From positions 1 to 64,000 of the forward strand of contig CAWFIT010000015.1 in NCBI GenBank assembly GCA_963815965.1: DNA of 64,000 nucleotides, written 5' to 3'. The notes under the pieces were generated by a model. The model did not search any database. It was given only the letters and a program-made list of their open reading frames with translations, and was not told the DNA's origin. Shown one piece after another: positions 50,215 to 59,708 of this stretch. The DNA comes from DASVFB01 sp963815965. GTDB taxonomy: Bacteria > Actinomycetota > Thermoleophilia > Gaiellales > Gaiellaceae. Position 1 is the stretch's first letter. Every line of letters starts with the position of its first letter. A program made the translations under genes and the position numbers.

Positions 50215-50834
50215 CCCGAGGATGGTATCCGGCCGACGATCAGGCTTTCCACGTACTTCGCCAGCACGTCGACTTCGAGGTTCAGCTCGTCGCCAACGGA
50301 GATCGTGCCCAGCGTCGTTTCGGAGAGCGTGAACGGGATGAGCGCGACGCCGAACGTCTCGTCGTCCACGTGGGTGACGGTGAGCGCGACCCCCTGGACG
50401 GCGACGGAGCCTTTCTCGACGACGTAGCGGAGGAGGTTCGGGGCCGCTTCGAAAGTGACGCGGAGGCTCTCGCCGTCGCTCTCGGTGGAGCGGACACGGC
50501 AGACGCCGTCCACGTGACCCTGGACGTAGTGGCCACCCAGCGGTTCGCCGGCACGGAGCGCCGGCTCGAGATTCACCTCGACCCCTGGCACGAGGCGGCC
50601 GAGGGTCGAGCGGCGGAGCGTCTCGGGCATGGCGACGAATGACAGATGCCCATCGGCGATCGCGGTTGCCGTCAGGTCGACGCCGTCGACGGACACGGAA
50701 TCGCCGAGCGCGGTGACGCCGGACGTGGTCGGCGCCTCGATGACGAGGTGCACGCCCTCGTCGCCGCCGTCAGAAGAGACGACGATGCCTCGCTCGCGGA
50801 CGATGCCCGTGAACACGCGCTCAAGGCTAGACAT
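50211..50834 (-). CDS. ribE: Riboflavin synthase alpha chain
   Basis: 207 residues with the duplicated lumazine-binding barrel: VFTGIVRERGIVVSSDG, GDSVSVDGVDLTATAIAD; second copy GGHYVQGHVDGVCRVRSTES, GSVAVQGVALTVTHVDDETF. ATG 50834 is used; GTG 50816 (MFTGIV) is the more typical start. A 124-base gap to ribD contains only an imperfect GC-rich stem near 50865-50893; no FMN riboswitch is seen. Confidence 0.94.
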   Translation of the reverse strand: MSSLERVFTGIVRERGIVVSSDGGDEGVHLVIEAPTTSGVTALGDSVSVDGVDLTATAIADGHLSFVAMPETLRRSTLGRLVPGVEVNLEPALRAGEPLGGHYVQGHVDGVCRVRSTESDGESLRVTFEAAPNLLRYVVEKGSVAVQGVALTVTHVDDETFGVALIPFTLSETTLGTISVGDELNLEVDVLAKYVESLIVGRIPSSG

Positions 50835-50958
50835 TCCGTGGCGCCGCTAACCATCCCCAGCCCCCGCCCTCCCAAGGGGCGCGGGTCGGGGTAGGCCAAG
50901 GATGCCGAACGAGGACGCGCACGGCTGTGCCAAGTTCGTCAAAAGACTGCACGCGGCG

Positions 50959-51910
50959 CTACGGGTCGTGAACGTACGCCTCCAGCAGCACGTCCTCGCC
51001 GACCTGCTCGGACCGGAGGCGCCGGAGAGCCAGCGGCGACCCAAGCCCGGCAACAAGCGTCGGACCGTCGCCGGCAAGCGTCGGCGCGACGAAGACCACG
51101 AGCTTGTCGATCAGATCAGCGGCGAAGAACGACGCCGCGAGCGTCGCGCCTCCCTCCAGCAGCAGCGTCTGCACGCCTTCCTGCGCGAGCGCGCGCAGCT
51201 CGTCCTCGAGCGGCCCACTCCGCAGCTCGAGCTCGGAGCCCTCGGGCAGAGGCCCACGCCCGAACACGATCCGCCGCGGCTGCTTCGGCGCATCGACCCC
51301 GCGCGCATCCAGCCGCGGTGCATCTGCACGCGCCGTGCCCATCCCGACGGCGACGGCATCCACCCACGCTCGCAGCTCGTGCACGCGCCGCCGCGACTCC
51401 TCGCCGCTGACCCACTGTTGGCCCGGGACCGTCATCCGCCCGTCCAACGTGACCGCCGCCTTGTAGATCACCCACGGCCGGCCTCGCTCGTGCACGGAGA
51501 GGTAGCCCGCGTTCAGGTCACGCGCGCGCCGCGCCGCCTCTCCGACGACGACCTCCACGTCGACGCCTGCGTCGCGCAACCGCTCGACGCCGCCACCAGC
51601 TCACGTTCGGGTTCGGATCGCGCACGCCGACTACGACGCGCCCGACTCCCGCCTCGAGGATCGCGTCGACGCACGGCGGTGTCGTTCCGTGATGCGTGCA
51701 CGGCTCGAGGGACACGTACAGCGTCGCCCCGCGCGCGCGGTCGCCAGCCGCACGAAGCGCGTTCACTTCCGCGTGCGGTCCGCCGTGCCGTTCGTGCCAG
51801 CCTTCGCCCACGACCTCGCCGCCGCGCACGACCACAGCGCCGACGAGCGGGTTCGGGTACGTCTTGCCGCGGCCCCGTTCGGCAAGCTCAACGGCACGCG
51901 CGATCGTCAC
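50959..51910 (-). CDS. ribD: Riboflavin deaminase/reductase RibD, one frameshift
   Basis: GTG 51910 overlaps the rpe stop. Deaminase half: AR AVELAERGRGKTYPNPLVG, GPHAEVNALRAAG and LEPCTHHGTTPPCVDAIL (zinc His, Cys, Cys). Near 51600, after VGVRDPNPNV, the frame moves one base and continues GVDVEVVVGEAARRARDLNA then the reductase half WVIYKAAVTLDGRMTVPGQQ, ESRRRVHELRAWVDAVAVG, LLLEGGATLAASFF. Total length is a multiple of three plus one. The rest of the pathway is intact, so a sequence error is likely. Confidence 0.9.
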
Positions 51911-52611
51911 GCCAGAGCTTGTACCAACCGCCGGTAGGCGCGCGGCAGATCCTCTCGGCCGAAGATGCTCGTCCCGGCGACGAGCAGGCTCGCACCAGAC
52001 CGGTACAGCTCGCGGACGTTTTCCGGCCCAACGCCGCCGTCGACCTGAACGAAGACGTCCGCAGGCAACAGCCCGCGCAGCGTCCGGACGCGCCCGAACG
52101 CCCCGGGCATGAACTGCTGACCCGAATAGCCCGGGTGAATGCTCATGCAGAGGACGAGGTCGAACCCGTCGGCGACGCTCGCCGCGTCTTCCGGCGACGT
52201 CTCGGGGTTGAACGCGAGACCGACGCCGAGACCCTGTTCGCGCGCGAGTTCGGCGATCGCCTGCGGATCGTCGCACGCCTCATAGTGAAAGGTGACGCTC
52301 GAGCCGCCTGCTTCGCGGATCGCTTCGAAGTGGCGCTCGGGATTCTCGACCATCAAGTGGCAGTCGATCGCGCCCTCGTGCTCGAGGATCATCGGCGAGA
52401 TCCACTTGAGCACGATCGGCCCGATCGTCACCGGCGGGACGAAATGGCCGTCACCGACGTCGAAGTGGAAGATGCGGACGCCGGCGCGCAGCAGAGTTCC
52501 GATCTGCTCGCCGAGCCGCGAGAAGTCGGCCGCGTAGAGCGACGGCTCGATCTCGACGGTCCGCACCCAGTCACGCCAGCTCACGGGTGGAGCGAGTCTA
52601 AGCCCAATCAC
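51907..52611 (-). CDS. rpe: Ribulose-phosphate 3-epimerase
   Basis: TIM barrel: VEIEPSLYAADFSRLGEQIG, FHFDVGDGHFVPPVTIGP, DCHLMVENPERHFEAIREAG, CMSIHPGYSGQQFMPGAFG, VQVDGGVGPENVRELYRSGA, VAGTSIFG. His and Asp metal ligands present. Interconverts ribulose-5-P and xylulose-5-P; ribulose-5-P also feeds RibB of the adjoining riboflavin genes. GTG 52611 overlaps the rsmB stop (GTGA); GTG 52584 gives a shorter, more typical N-terminus. Confidence 0.94.
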   Translation of the reverse strand: MIGLRLAPPVSWRDWVRTVEIEPSLYAADFSRLGEQIGTLLRAGVRIFHFDVGDGHFVPPVTIGPIVLKWISPMILEHEGAIDCHLMVENPERHFEAIREAGGSSVTFHYEACDDPQAIAELAREQGLGVGLAFNPETSPEDAASVADGFDLVLCMSIHPGYSGQQFMPGAFGRVRTLRGLLPADVFVQVDGGVGPENVRELYRSGASLLVAGTSIFGREDLPRAYRRLVQALA

Positions 52612-53816
52612 CGCCTTAACCGAGCGATGAAGAACCCGCTCGTCCCGTGGAGGTGCGGCAGGGTCAGCAGGAACTCCGGGCGACGCGGATGCCGGAATTG
52701 CGGCCACTCGTCGCCGAGTGTCGGGTCGATCTCGAGCCCGGAGGCGTCGACGACGTGCTCGGTCTCCTCTGCGTTGAGCGTGCACACGCTGTAGACGACC
52801 GTTCCTCCCGGTCTGACCCGCTCGGCGGCGGCGCGCAGCAGCTCGCGTTGGAGCTCCGGCAGCGGCGTCGCCCGCCAGCGAAGATCGGGGCGGCTCGCCA
52901 GCACGCCGAGGCCCGAGCAGGGCGCGTCGACCAGCGCGCGGTCGAAGCCGTCGAGCTGCGGCGGCAGGTCGGTTGCGTCGGCGTGGACGACGCGCACGTT
53001 TGTCGCGCCAAGCCGCCGCGCGTTCTCGTCAAGCTCACGCGCACGCGCCTCGTTGATCTCGACGGCGACGACGTCGCCGTGAAGCATCGTCGCCTTCCCG
53101 CCAGGGGCGGCACAGGAGTCGAGGATGCGGTCGCCGTCACGCGAAGCGACGGAAAGCGCCGCGAGCTGTGATCCGCGGCTCTGCGGCCAGACGCGTCCGG
53201 CGGCGAGCGCCTTTTCGTCGACCCGCGCGACGCGGAAGGCGCCCGGAACGTCGGTCGGCTCGCCGTCGATTTCGCCGCGCACGAGCCGGACGACGGTCTC
53301 CGTCGGCTCGTTCTGCACGCGCATCAACGCGAGTGCGTCGTCTTCGCCGAAGTCGCGAGCCCAGACGTCGTAGATCCAGTCGGGATACGAGTGCTTAAGC
53401 GGGCCCTCGGGCAACTCGGCGAGAAGCGCGCTCATCCCTCCGGCGAGTCGGCGCATCACGGCGTTCGTGAACGGGACCGCACGCTCGAGTCGGGCGGCCC
53501 GCACGAGCTCGACGGATTCGTTCGCCGCAGCGTGCGGCGCGACTTCGAGGTAGCCGAGCTGGTACGCGCCGAGCCGCAATGCGGCGAGCACCGGTGGATC
53601 GAGCTTGCGCGTCGGGCGTCGGCCGAGCGTGCCGATCGCATGATCGAGCGTTCGCACGCGCTGGACGGTGCCGTAGGCGAGCTGTCGGGCGAATCCGCGC
53701 TCGCGTGCGTCGAGGCCCTCGCTCGCGCTGCGCAGCACGCGGTCGGCGTACGCGTCGTCCTCGAACACGCGGCGAACAACCTCGAAGGCGGCCCGGCGTG
53801 CGGGTGAGACGTTCAT
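52608..53816 (-). CDS. rsmB: 16S rRNA m5C967 methyltransferase RsmB (Fmu/Sun)
   Basis: 402 residues. N-terminal NusB-like domain (RRAAFEVVRRVFEDDAYADR; ARQLAYGTVQRVRTLDHAIG), then the methylase: ILDSCAAPGGKATMLHGDVV, FDRALVDAPCSGLGVLASRP, VVYSVCTLNAEETEHVV with both catalytic Cys (PCSG and SVCTLN). Normal length. Confidence 0.95.
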   Translation of the reverse strand: MNVSPARRAAFEVVRRVFEDDAYADRVLRSASEGLDARERGFARQLAYGTVQRVRTLDHAIGTLGRRPTRKLDPPVLAALRLGAYQLGYLEVAPHAAANESVELVRAARLERAVPFTNAVMRRLAGGMSALLAELPEGPLKHSYPDWIYDVWARDFGEDDALALMRVQNEPTETVVRLVRGEIDGEPTDVPGAFRVARVDEKALAAGRVWPQSRGSQLAALSVASRDGDRILDSCAAPGGKATMLHGDVVAVEINEARARELDENARRLGATNVRVVHADATDLPPQLDGFDRALVDAPCSGLGVLASRPDLRWRATPLPELQRELLRAAAERVRPGGTVVYSVCTLNAEETEHVVDASGLEIDPTLGDEWPQFRHPRRPEFLLTLPHLHGTSGFFIARLRR

Positions 53817-54382
53817 CGCTTCCGCGCGACGACGTTGAAGACGTGCCAGTGCTTGGGTGTACCGAGCGCCGTCTTGCCGTCCTCGTCGAGCTCGTCGAAC
53901 TGTTCAAGCTCGAAGGCGGCGAAGAGCCGCTCCGCCTCCCCGCGGCTGTGGAACGTCATGTCGCTCTGGTCCGACCACTCGTCCCGCTCGCCGAACAGCT
54001 GGCCGCAGAACCGTCCCCCGGAACGAATCGCGTCGACGAGCCGCCCCCAGACGGCGTCGAACGCATCGGGTGGGCAGAACGGCAGCGACCAGCTCGCGTT
54101 GACGAGGTCGCACGACGAGAACGCCGCATCCTCATAGCGCGCGACCTGCGTCTCGAGCAGTTCGTCGTCGCCCGTCTTCACGCGCAGGCGCCGGATCGCC
54201 TCCTCCTCCGAGTCGATCGCGATCACCCGCCAGCCGCGTCGCAGCAGCTCGAGGGTGTCCCGCCCAGCTCCACACCCGAGGTCGACGGCGACCCCCGGCG
54301 TCGCGAATCTTTCCATTGCCGCAACGAGCGTCTCGCGCGGCACGTCGCCCGTCGCGTCGTAGTAGCGCGCCCACTCGGTCAC
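53813..54382 (-). CDS. Class I SAM-dependent methyltransferase (TehB-like)
   Basis: 189 residues. VAVDLGCGAGRDTLELLRRG (motif I), IAIDSEEEAIRRLRV, CDLVNASWSLPFCPPDAFDA, GGRFCGQLFGERDEW. Resembles TehB/tellurite and thiopurine-type small-molecule methylases; the substrate is unknown. Inserted between fmt and rsmB with four-base overlaps on both sides. Confidence 0.85.
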   Translation of the reverse strand: MTEWARYYDATGDVPRETLVAAMERFATPGVAVDLGCGAGRDTLELLRRGWRVIAIDSEEEAIRRLRVKTGDDELLETQVARYEDAAFSSCDLVNASWSLPFCPPDAFDAVWGRLVDAIRSGGRFCGQLFGERDEWSDQSDMTFHSRGEAERLFAAFELEQFDELDEDGKTALGTPKHWHVFNVVARKR

Positions 54383-55167
54383 CGCAGGCCCCGCCGGAAC
54401 TCGTCGTACGTCATGCGCCGCCGTCCCGCCGGCTGCACTTCGAGCGGGACGAACCGGCCGTCCTCGACGCGGGCGCGCCAGACGATCAGGTCGCGCCCGT
54501 CGAGCGTCGCGCGCGCGCCGATGTGCGGCGAAAGCGCACGCACGACTCGAACGGCCCGCTCGGGATCGCCCAGGTCGAGCTCGCGGTCGGCCGCGGTGAT
54601 CTTGTCGGCGTACGTCGCGCCCTCGTCCGGCTGCGGCTCGAACGCCGGCTCGTCGTCGGCGAGCACGCCTTCGAGCAGATCGGCGGCGAGTTCCGCGGCC
54701 CGCGCGAACACCGCGCCCGCATCGTCTTCGTCCTCGATCGCGAACGCGGCTTGCGCCGCGATGGGGCCGGCGTCGAGCTCTTTCACGGTTCGATGGATCG
54801 TCACGCCCGTCTGGCGGTCGCCGGCCATGATCGCGCGCTCGACGGGAGCCGCGCCGCGCCAGCGGGGCAACAGCGAGGGATGGACGTTCAACCAGGACGA
54901 GCGCTCGAGCAGCGACTCCGGGATCAAGAGACCGTACGCGGCGACGACGATGGCGTCGACGTCCTCGATCTCAGGACGCTCGGGCTGCAGCACGCGAAGC
55001 CCCAGCCGTTCAGCGACTTGCTTCGCGGGCGGCGGCGCCGCCTTGCGCCCGCGTCCGGCCCGTGCGTCCGGCCGTGTCAGCAGAAAGGCAATGTCGTGCC
55101 GCGCAGCCAGGCGCTCGAGGACGTCCGCGCCGAAGGGCGCGGTGGCCGCGACTCCGATGGTGGGCAT
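54379..55167 (-). CDS. fmt: Methionyl-tRNA formyltransferase, short C-terminus
   Basis: 262 residues. GVAATAPFGADVLERLAARH, KQVAERLGLRVLQPE, IVVAAYGLLIPESLLERSSW, LNVHPSLLPRWRGAAPVERA (catalytic His and the SLLPxxRG loop), GDRQTGVTIHRTVKELDAGP. The C-terminal tRNA-binding domain is about 50 residues shorter than in the roughly 310-residue E. coli enzyme. Coupled with def (TGATG). Confidence 0.94.
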   Translation of the reverse strand: MPTIGVAATAPFGADVLERLAARHDIAFLLTRPDARAGRGRKAAPPPAKQVAERLGLRVLQPERPEIEDVDAIVVAAYGLLIPESLLERSSWLNVHPSLLPRWRGAAPVERAIMAGDRQTGVTIHRTVKELDAGPIAAQAAFAIEDEDDAGAVFARAAELAADLLEGVLADDEPAFEPQPDEGATYADKITAADRELDLGDPERAVRVVRALSPHIGARATLDGRDLIVWRARVEDGRFVPLEVQPAGRRRMTYDEFRRGLR

Positions 55168-55745
55168 CAGACCCCGGCGAGGATCGGTCTCGGCCGCAGG
55201 ACTGCGAGCGCCTCCTTGCGCGCCTCGTCGGTCGTGCGGTCGAGGATCAGCGTCCCGTCGAGATGGTCGAGCTCGTGCTGCGCAACGCGGGCCGGATGGC
55301 CTTCGAGCTCGAACCGGAGATCGTTGCCGTCCTCGTCCTTGCCCTCGACCGACACACGCAGGTGCCGCTCGACCGGCATCGTCACGCCCTGGATCGACAG
55401 GCAACCCTCGTCTTCGATTTCCGTCTCGTCGCTGAGGTCGACGAGCGTCGGATTGACGACGGCGACAACGTCGTCTTCCCCTTTCTGGAAGACGAACACG
55501 CGCTGGAGAATCCCGACCTGCGTTGCGGCGAGACCAACGCCGCGCGCGTCGTGCATCAGCTGCTTCATGCGCGTTGCGAGGCGCTGCAGATCCTCGTCGA
55601 AGGAGGTCACCTCATGTGCTCGCATGCGCAGCACCGGATCGCCATACTGGCGCACCTGCGCGAGGGCGAGCTGGCGTCGAGCCAGCGTCTCCGCGTCGAG
55701 CTCGGCGCTGTCTTCGATGACCTGCCCTTCGATCTCTTCGTTCAT
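55167..55745 (-). CDS. def: Peptide deformylase
   Basis: 192 residues. GVGLAATQVGILQRVFVFQK (motif 1), EDEGCLSIQGVTMPVERHLR (motif 2, Cys), VAQHELDHLDGTLILDRTT (motif 3, HELDH). An N-terminal extension of about 30 residues precedes the usual QVRQYGDPVLR. Removes the formyl group from nascent Met. Confidence 0.95.
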   Translation of the reverse strand: MNEEIEGQVIEDSAELDAETLARRQLALAQVRQYGDPVLRMRAHEVTSFDEDLQRLATRMKQLMHDARGVGLAATQVGILQRVFVFQKGEDDVVAVVNPTLVDLSDETEIEDEGCLSIQGVTMPVERHLRVSVEGKDEDGNDLRFELEGHPARVAQHELDHLDGTLILDRTTDEARKEALAVLRPRPILAGV

Positions 55746-55759
55746 AAGCGCAGTGTAGG

Positions 55760-57653
55760 TCAGAGGCTCTGCGGATCGACGTCGACGACAGCCGTCAGTC
55801 CGTGTCGTCGCATCGCAGGCGCCGCGGCTGCGAGCAGGCGCGCCGCGGTCGAGGCGACCGCGCGCGGACGATCGGTCTTCGCGACGAGTTGCGCACGGAA
55901 GCGCCCGCGCAGTCGGAGGACCGGCGCCGGCCCGAGGACGTCGCCGGGCAGGCCGGCCTTCAGCTCCGCGAGCACCTGCTCGGCGCGGCCCGCCTCCGCT
56001 CCGGCGACGACGACGCGCACGAGGTGCTTGAAGGGCGGATAGCCCAGCTCGCGCCGGCGTTCGAGCTCTCCGGCGAGGAAGCCGGCGACGTCGTGGCGCG
56101 CGGCGAGCTCGATCGCGCGCGCGTCCGGTTGGAACGTCTGCACGAGCACGCGACCGGGTGCCTCGCGCCCGCTGCGCCCGGCGAGCTGCGTCAGCAGCTG
56201 GAACGTCCGCTCCTCCGCGCGGAAGTCGGGCAAACCGAGCCCCGTATCCGCGTCGACGACGGCGGCCAGCGCGACGCCGGCGAAGTGGTGTCCCTTTGCA
56301 ACCATCTGCGTCCCGATCAGCGCCGCGGCCTTCGCGTCGGCGAATGCGCGCAGCGTGTCGGCGACGCCTCTCTTCTCAACAGTGTCGGCGTCGAGGCGGT
56401 AGCGAGCCAGGTCGGGGATCGCCTCGGCAAGCTCGCGCTCGAGCCGCTGCGTCCCCGCGCCGATACGTGCGAGCTCGGCGGAGGCGCACACCGGGCAGAG
56501 CTCGGGCGCTGGCTCACTCCAACCGCAGTGATGGCAGCGGAGCGTGCCGTCGCCGTGCAGGACGAGCGCGACGTCGCAGTTCTCGCAGCGAATCGTCGTG
56601 CCGCACGCGCGGCAGTGCAGCGCCGGCGCAACGCCGCGACGGTTCAGGAGCAGGATCGCCTTCTCGCCACGCGCGACGACCTGCTCGAGAGCCTGCAGCA
56701 GCGGCGCGGAGAGCGGGTAGCCCGCCTCGCGCCGCAGGTCGACGACACGCACCGGCGGGAGCTTGCCGGCGATGCGTCCACCGAGCTCGATCCGCTCCAG
56801 CGCCTCCCAGCTTTCCGGACGCGGCGTCGCGCTGCCGAAGACGGCGACGGCGCGTTCGAGCGACGCGCGCTTCGCCGCGACCGTGCGGGCGTCGTAGCGC
56901 GGATCAGACTCTTGCTTGTACGAGGGGTCGTGCTCCTCGTCGACGCAGATCAACCCGAGGCCGTGAACGGGCGCGAAGATCGCGGAACGCGCGCCAACCA
57001 CGACGCGTGCGCGGCCTGCCGCGATCCGCAGGCGCTCGTCGCGGCGCTCAGCATCCGTCAGTCCCGAGTGGAGGAGCGCGACCCGCTCGCCGAAGCGGGC
57101 GCGGAAACGGCCGACGGCCTGCGGTGTGAGCGCGATCTCCGGCACGAGCACGATCGCGCCGAGCCCGCGCTCGAGGGCGGCCGCGCATGCCTGGAGGTAG
57201 ACCTCGGTCTTGCCGCTGCCCGTCGAGCCGTAGAGGAGGAGGTTGGCGCCGGCGCCGGTCGTCGAGCGCCTGTGCGATCCGATCGCCGGCGCGCTTCTGC
57301 GCGTCGGAGAGACGCTCCGGCTGCGGCTCTCCGGGGAGCGACTCGCGCACGCCCGGTTGCGCACGGTCGCCGCGCGGCTTTCGCTGCACCGGCGCGACGA
57401 GCGCGAGCGCCCGCGCAGGCGTCGAGCCGTAGTAGTCCGCAACCCACAGCGCAAGCTCGACGAGCGGCTCGGGCAACTCCTCGACGACGCGCCCGACGGC
57501 TGCGACGTCAACGCCCGGCGGCGCGTTCACTCCGAGCTCGACGACAAGCCCGCGGCGCTTGGCGTTGCCGAAGCGGACCTCGACGACCGAGCCGACGCGG
57601 ACGTCCTCCGGCACCTCGTACGTGAACGGACGCGCGACGGCGCGTGCGGTCAC
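55760..57653 (-). CDS. priA: Primosomal protein N' (PriA), one frameshift
   Basis: GTG 57653 begins ARPFTYEVPEDVRVGSVVEV (3'-DNA-binding domain) and continues to SDAQKRAGDRIAQALDD. Near 57260 the frame moves one base and goes on NLLLYGSTGSGKTEVYLQAC (Walker A), LVPEIALTPQAVGRFRARFG, LICVDEEHDPSYKQESDPRY, and the zinc module CRACGTTIRCENCDVALVLH with CHHCG and CPVC. Length is a multiple of three plus one. Restarts replication at stalled forks. The call is firm; the frameshift is probably an error. Confidence 0.92.
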
Positions 57654-57721
57654 GAGCGGATAGACGGACGCGAGCGCGATCCGTCCAGGCTACTCGGCGG
57701 GCGTGAGATGGAAGGAGCGGC

Positions 57722-58120
57722 CTAGCGTTCGAGCCGCTCGTCCATCGCTTGCTTCATCTGCGCGCTCGCTTCGGGAAAGTCGCGCTCGAAGACGTGAAAG
57801 TCGCTGCCGAACATGACCGCGAGTGTGACTGGCGACGCCGCCATCACGGTCGCGGTTCGGCGGCGCTCGCCTGCCAGGAGCGCGATCTCGCCGAAGAAGT
57901 CCCCCGGCCCGAGTATTGCGAGCTCGGCGTCACCCGACGTGACGGTCGCGGTGCCGGCGATGATGATGAACAGCGCGTATCCGGGAGCGCCTTCGCCGGC
58001 GAGCTCCGTCCCTTCCGGCTCCGACCGCAGCTCGCTCAGCGTCGCGATCGCCTGAAGCTGTTCGGGCTTCAGCGAGGCGAGCAGCGGTACGGCCGCGAGC
58101 TGCTCGGGCTCGGGACGCAC
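57722..58120 (-). CDS. Cyclic nucleotide-binding domain protein (132 aa)
   Basis: A stand-alone cNMP domain: LAAVPLLASLKPEQLQAIAT, LAGEGAPGYALFIIIAGTAT, and the phosphate-binding cassette LGPGDFFGEIALLAGERRRT then ATVMAASPVTLAVMFGSDFH. The FGEIALL...RRTATV pattern, with Glu and Arg, fits cAMP or cGMP binding. No output domain is attached. It follows the ZIP gene by two bases. A class III adenylate cyclase is encoded at 16.7 kb. Confidence 0.88.
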   Translation of the reverse strand: MRPEPEQLAAVPLLASLKPEQLQAIATLSELRSEPEGTELAGEGAPGYALFIIIAGTATVTSGDAELAILGPGDFFGEIALLAGERRRTATVMAASPVTLAVMFGSDFHVFERDFPEASAQMKQAMDERLER

Positions 58121-58122
58121 GG

Positions 58123-58965
58123 CTAGGCGCCCGTGGCGACGAGGATGAAGTCTGTGCCGAAGCCGAGCACCAAGCCGAGCAGTATCCCCCACGACACCAT
58201 TGCCTTGGAGCCGGCTCCGCGCAGAACGTTCAAGAGCTCGATCACGACGTAGAGGATCGATCCGGCGGCGAGCGCGAAGAAGGCCACCGACAGCGCCTCG
58301 CTCACCCACGCCTGACCGATCGCCGTGCCGATGAACGTCGGGCCGCCGCCGATCAGCCCCATGAGGCCGAGGAATGCCCAGCTCGGCATCTCGGCTTCCC
58401 CGGAGAGCGGCGCGCAGATGCCGAAGCCCTCGGTCGCGTTGTGGAGCGCGAAGCCGATCACGAGGACGATGGCGAGGCTCAGCTCGTCGCTCGCCGCGGA
58501 CTGGCCGATCGCGAGCCCCTCGGAGAAGTTGTGCAGGCCGATGCCGGTGGCGATGAACACGGCAAGCCACTTCGCGGGCGAGAGCCCGGCAAAGTGGTAC
58601 TCGTTCTCCTGCTGGAGCTCTGCGGGCGAGGCGGCGCCGGGGCCGAGCAGAAATGCCTTGCGTCGGCGCGCCTTCATCCACGCGTCGTAGTAGACGAGCG
58701 AGAGCAGCCCGACGGCGAAGCCGCCGGCGAGGAGCGTCGTGAGCCAGAGGAAACGGCCGTCGCGGCCGGCTTTGAGCGCGGCCTCGACCGGTTCGACGGC
58801 ATGGGTGAGGACGTCCCAGAGCAGGAAGAGGAGGATCCCGGTCGCGACAGCGGCGAGCATCGTGCGGACGTTCGCCGGGACATTGCGCATCCTCGCCACG
58901 GGCAGGCCGATGAAGATCGTGACCCCGGCGATTGCGCCGAGCAGAAGGGTCTGTCCTGTGCTCAT
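58123..58965 (-). CDS. ZIP-family divalent metal transporter
   Basis: 280 residues, about eight membrane segments. TM4 IGLHNFSEGLAIGQSAASDE and TM5 VIGFALHNATEGFGICAPL carry the His/Asn/Glu metal-site pairs (HNxxEG) of ZIP proteins, which import Zn2+, Fe2+ or Mn2+. The cytoplasmic loop (EN EYHFAGLSPAK) is short. It is divergent from a DtxR-type regulator with a palindrome between, so uptake is probably shut off when the metal is plentiful. Confidence 0.92.
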   Translation of the reverse strand: MSTGQTLLLGAIAGVTIFIGLPVARMRNVPANVRTMLAAVATGILLFLLWDVLTHAVEPVEAALKAGRDGRFLWLTTLLAGGFAVGLLSLVYYDAWMKARRRKAFLLGPGAASPAELQQENEYHFAGLSPAKWLAVFIATGIGLHNFSEGLAIGQSAASDELSLAIVLVIGFALHNATEGFGICAPLSGEAEMPSWAFLGLMGLIGGGPTFIGTAIGQAWVSEALSVAFFALAAGSILYVVIELLNVLRGAGSKAMVSWGILLGLVLGFGTDFILVATGA

Positions 58966-58970
58966 TCCGG

Positions 58971-58988
58971 TGTAAGGGTCACCTTACA
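58971..58988. promoter_or_regulatory. DtxR/MntR-type operator between ZIP and regulator genes
   Basis: TGTAAGG-GTCA-CCTTACA: 7-bp perfect arms, 18 bp in all, matching the size and AGG/CCT core of DtxR-family boxes. It lies five bases before the ZIP ATG and 30 bases before the regulator ATG, so one site can control both. Confidence 0.75.
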
Positions 58989-59018
58989 GATGCCTGGAAC
59001 GTAGCATCAGGAGCGGGA

Positions 59019-59696
59019 ATGGCGGGGCACTCCGTAGACGACTACCTGGAGACGATCTACTTCCTGGCGTTTCCGATCGGCGAGTACACGCCGCAGAGCG
59101 GGAACCTGCCGCTCGCGTCGCGTGTTGCCGAGATGCTTGGCGTCTCCCGCGCGTCGGCGGGCGAGATGCTGAAGCGCCTCGAGGCCGAGGGGTTGATCGA
59201 GCGCGGCACGCGGAAGGAAGCGCTGCTCACGGAGAAGGGACGCGCGCGGGCGGAGCATGTCGTCCGGCGGCACCGGATCATCGAGCGGCTGCTGACGGAC
59301 TTCATGGGGTACACGGGCGCCGAGGCGCACGTGTACGCAGACGAGCTCGGCGACACGTTTTCGGACGACATGGTCGAGCGGATGTTCGAGCGGCTCGACC
59401 GTCCGGAGCGGTGCCCGCACGGGTGGCCGGTCGATCCGGACTTCGAGCAGGCGGAGAACCAGGAGTTGGAGCCTCTGGCGGAGCTCGACGCGGGGTCGCG
59501 CGCGACGATCGTGCGGCTAGCGGAGCACGACGGCGACCTGTTGCACTGGTTCTACGACCAGGGGCTGGTACCGGGCGCGGAGATCGAGCTCGAAGCGGCA
59601 CATCCCGAGGCAGGCCAGTTCACGGTGCGCCTGGACGGCGGCGAGCGTGCGGTGAGCGAGAAAGCAGCCGCAGGTCTCTTCGTCCGGCCCGCGTAG
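59019..59696 (+). CDS. DtxR/MntR-family metal-dependent repressor
   Basis: 225 residues. HTH: VDDYLETIYFLAFPIGEYTP, ASRVAEMLGVSRASAGEMLK, IERGTRKEALLTEKGRARAE; dimer/metal domain: RRHRIIERLLTDFMGYTGAE, HVYADELGDTFSDDMVERMF, PERCPHGWPVDP (Cys-Pro-His-Gly metal ligands); C-terminal SH3-like FeoA domain (QGLVPGAEIELEAAHPEAGQ). The Cys ligand and FeoA domain are closer to IdeR/DtxR (iron) than to short MntR. ATG preceded by AGGAG. Confidence 0.93.
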   Translation: MAGHSVDDYLETIYFLAFPIGEYTPQSGNLPLASRVAEMLGVSRASAGEMLKRLEAEGLIERGTRKEALLTEKGRARAEHVVRRHRIIERLLTDFMGYTGAEAHVYADELGDTFSDDMVERMFERLDRPERCPHGWPVDPDFEQAENQELEPLAELDAGSRATIVRLAEHDGDLLHWFYDQGLVPGAEIELEAAHPEAGQFTVRLDGGERAVSEKAAAGLFVRPA

Positions 59697-59708
59697 GAGG
59701 CGCGCGGG

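Noticed and set aside
50835..50958. FMN riboswitch in the ribD-ribE gap
   Set aside because: None of the conserved RFN element boxes is present; only a GC-rich imperfect stem is seen.
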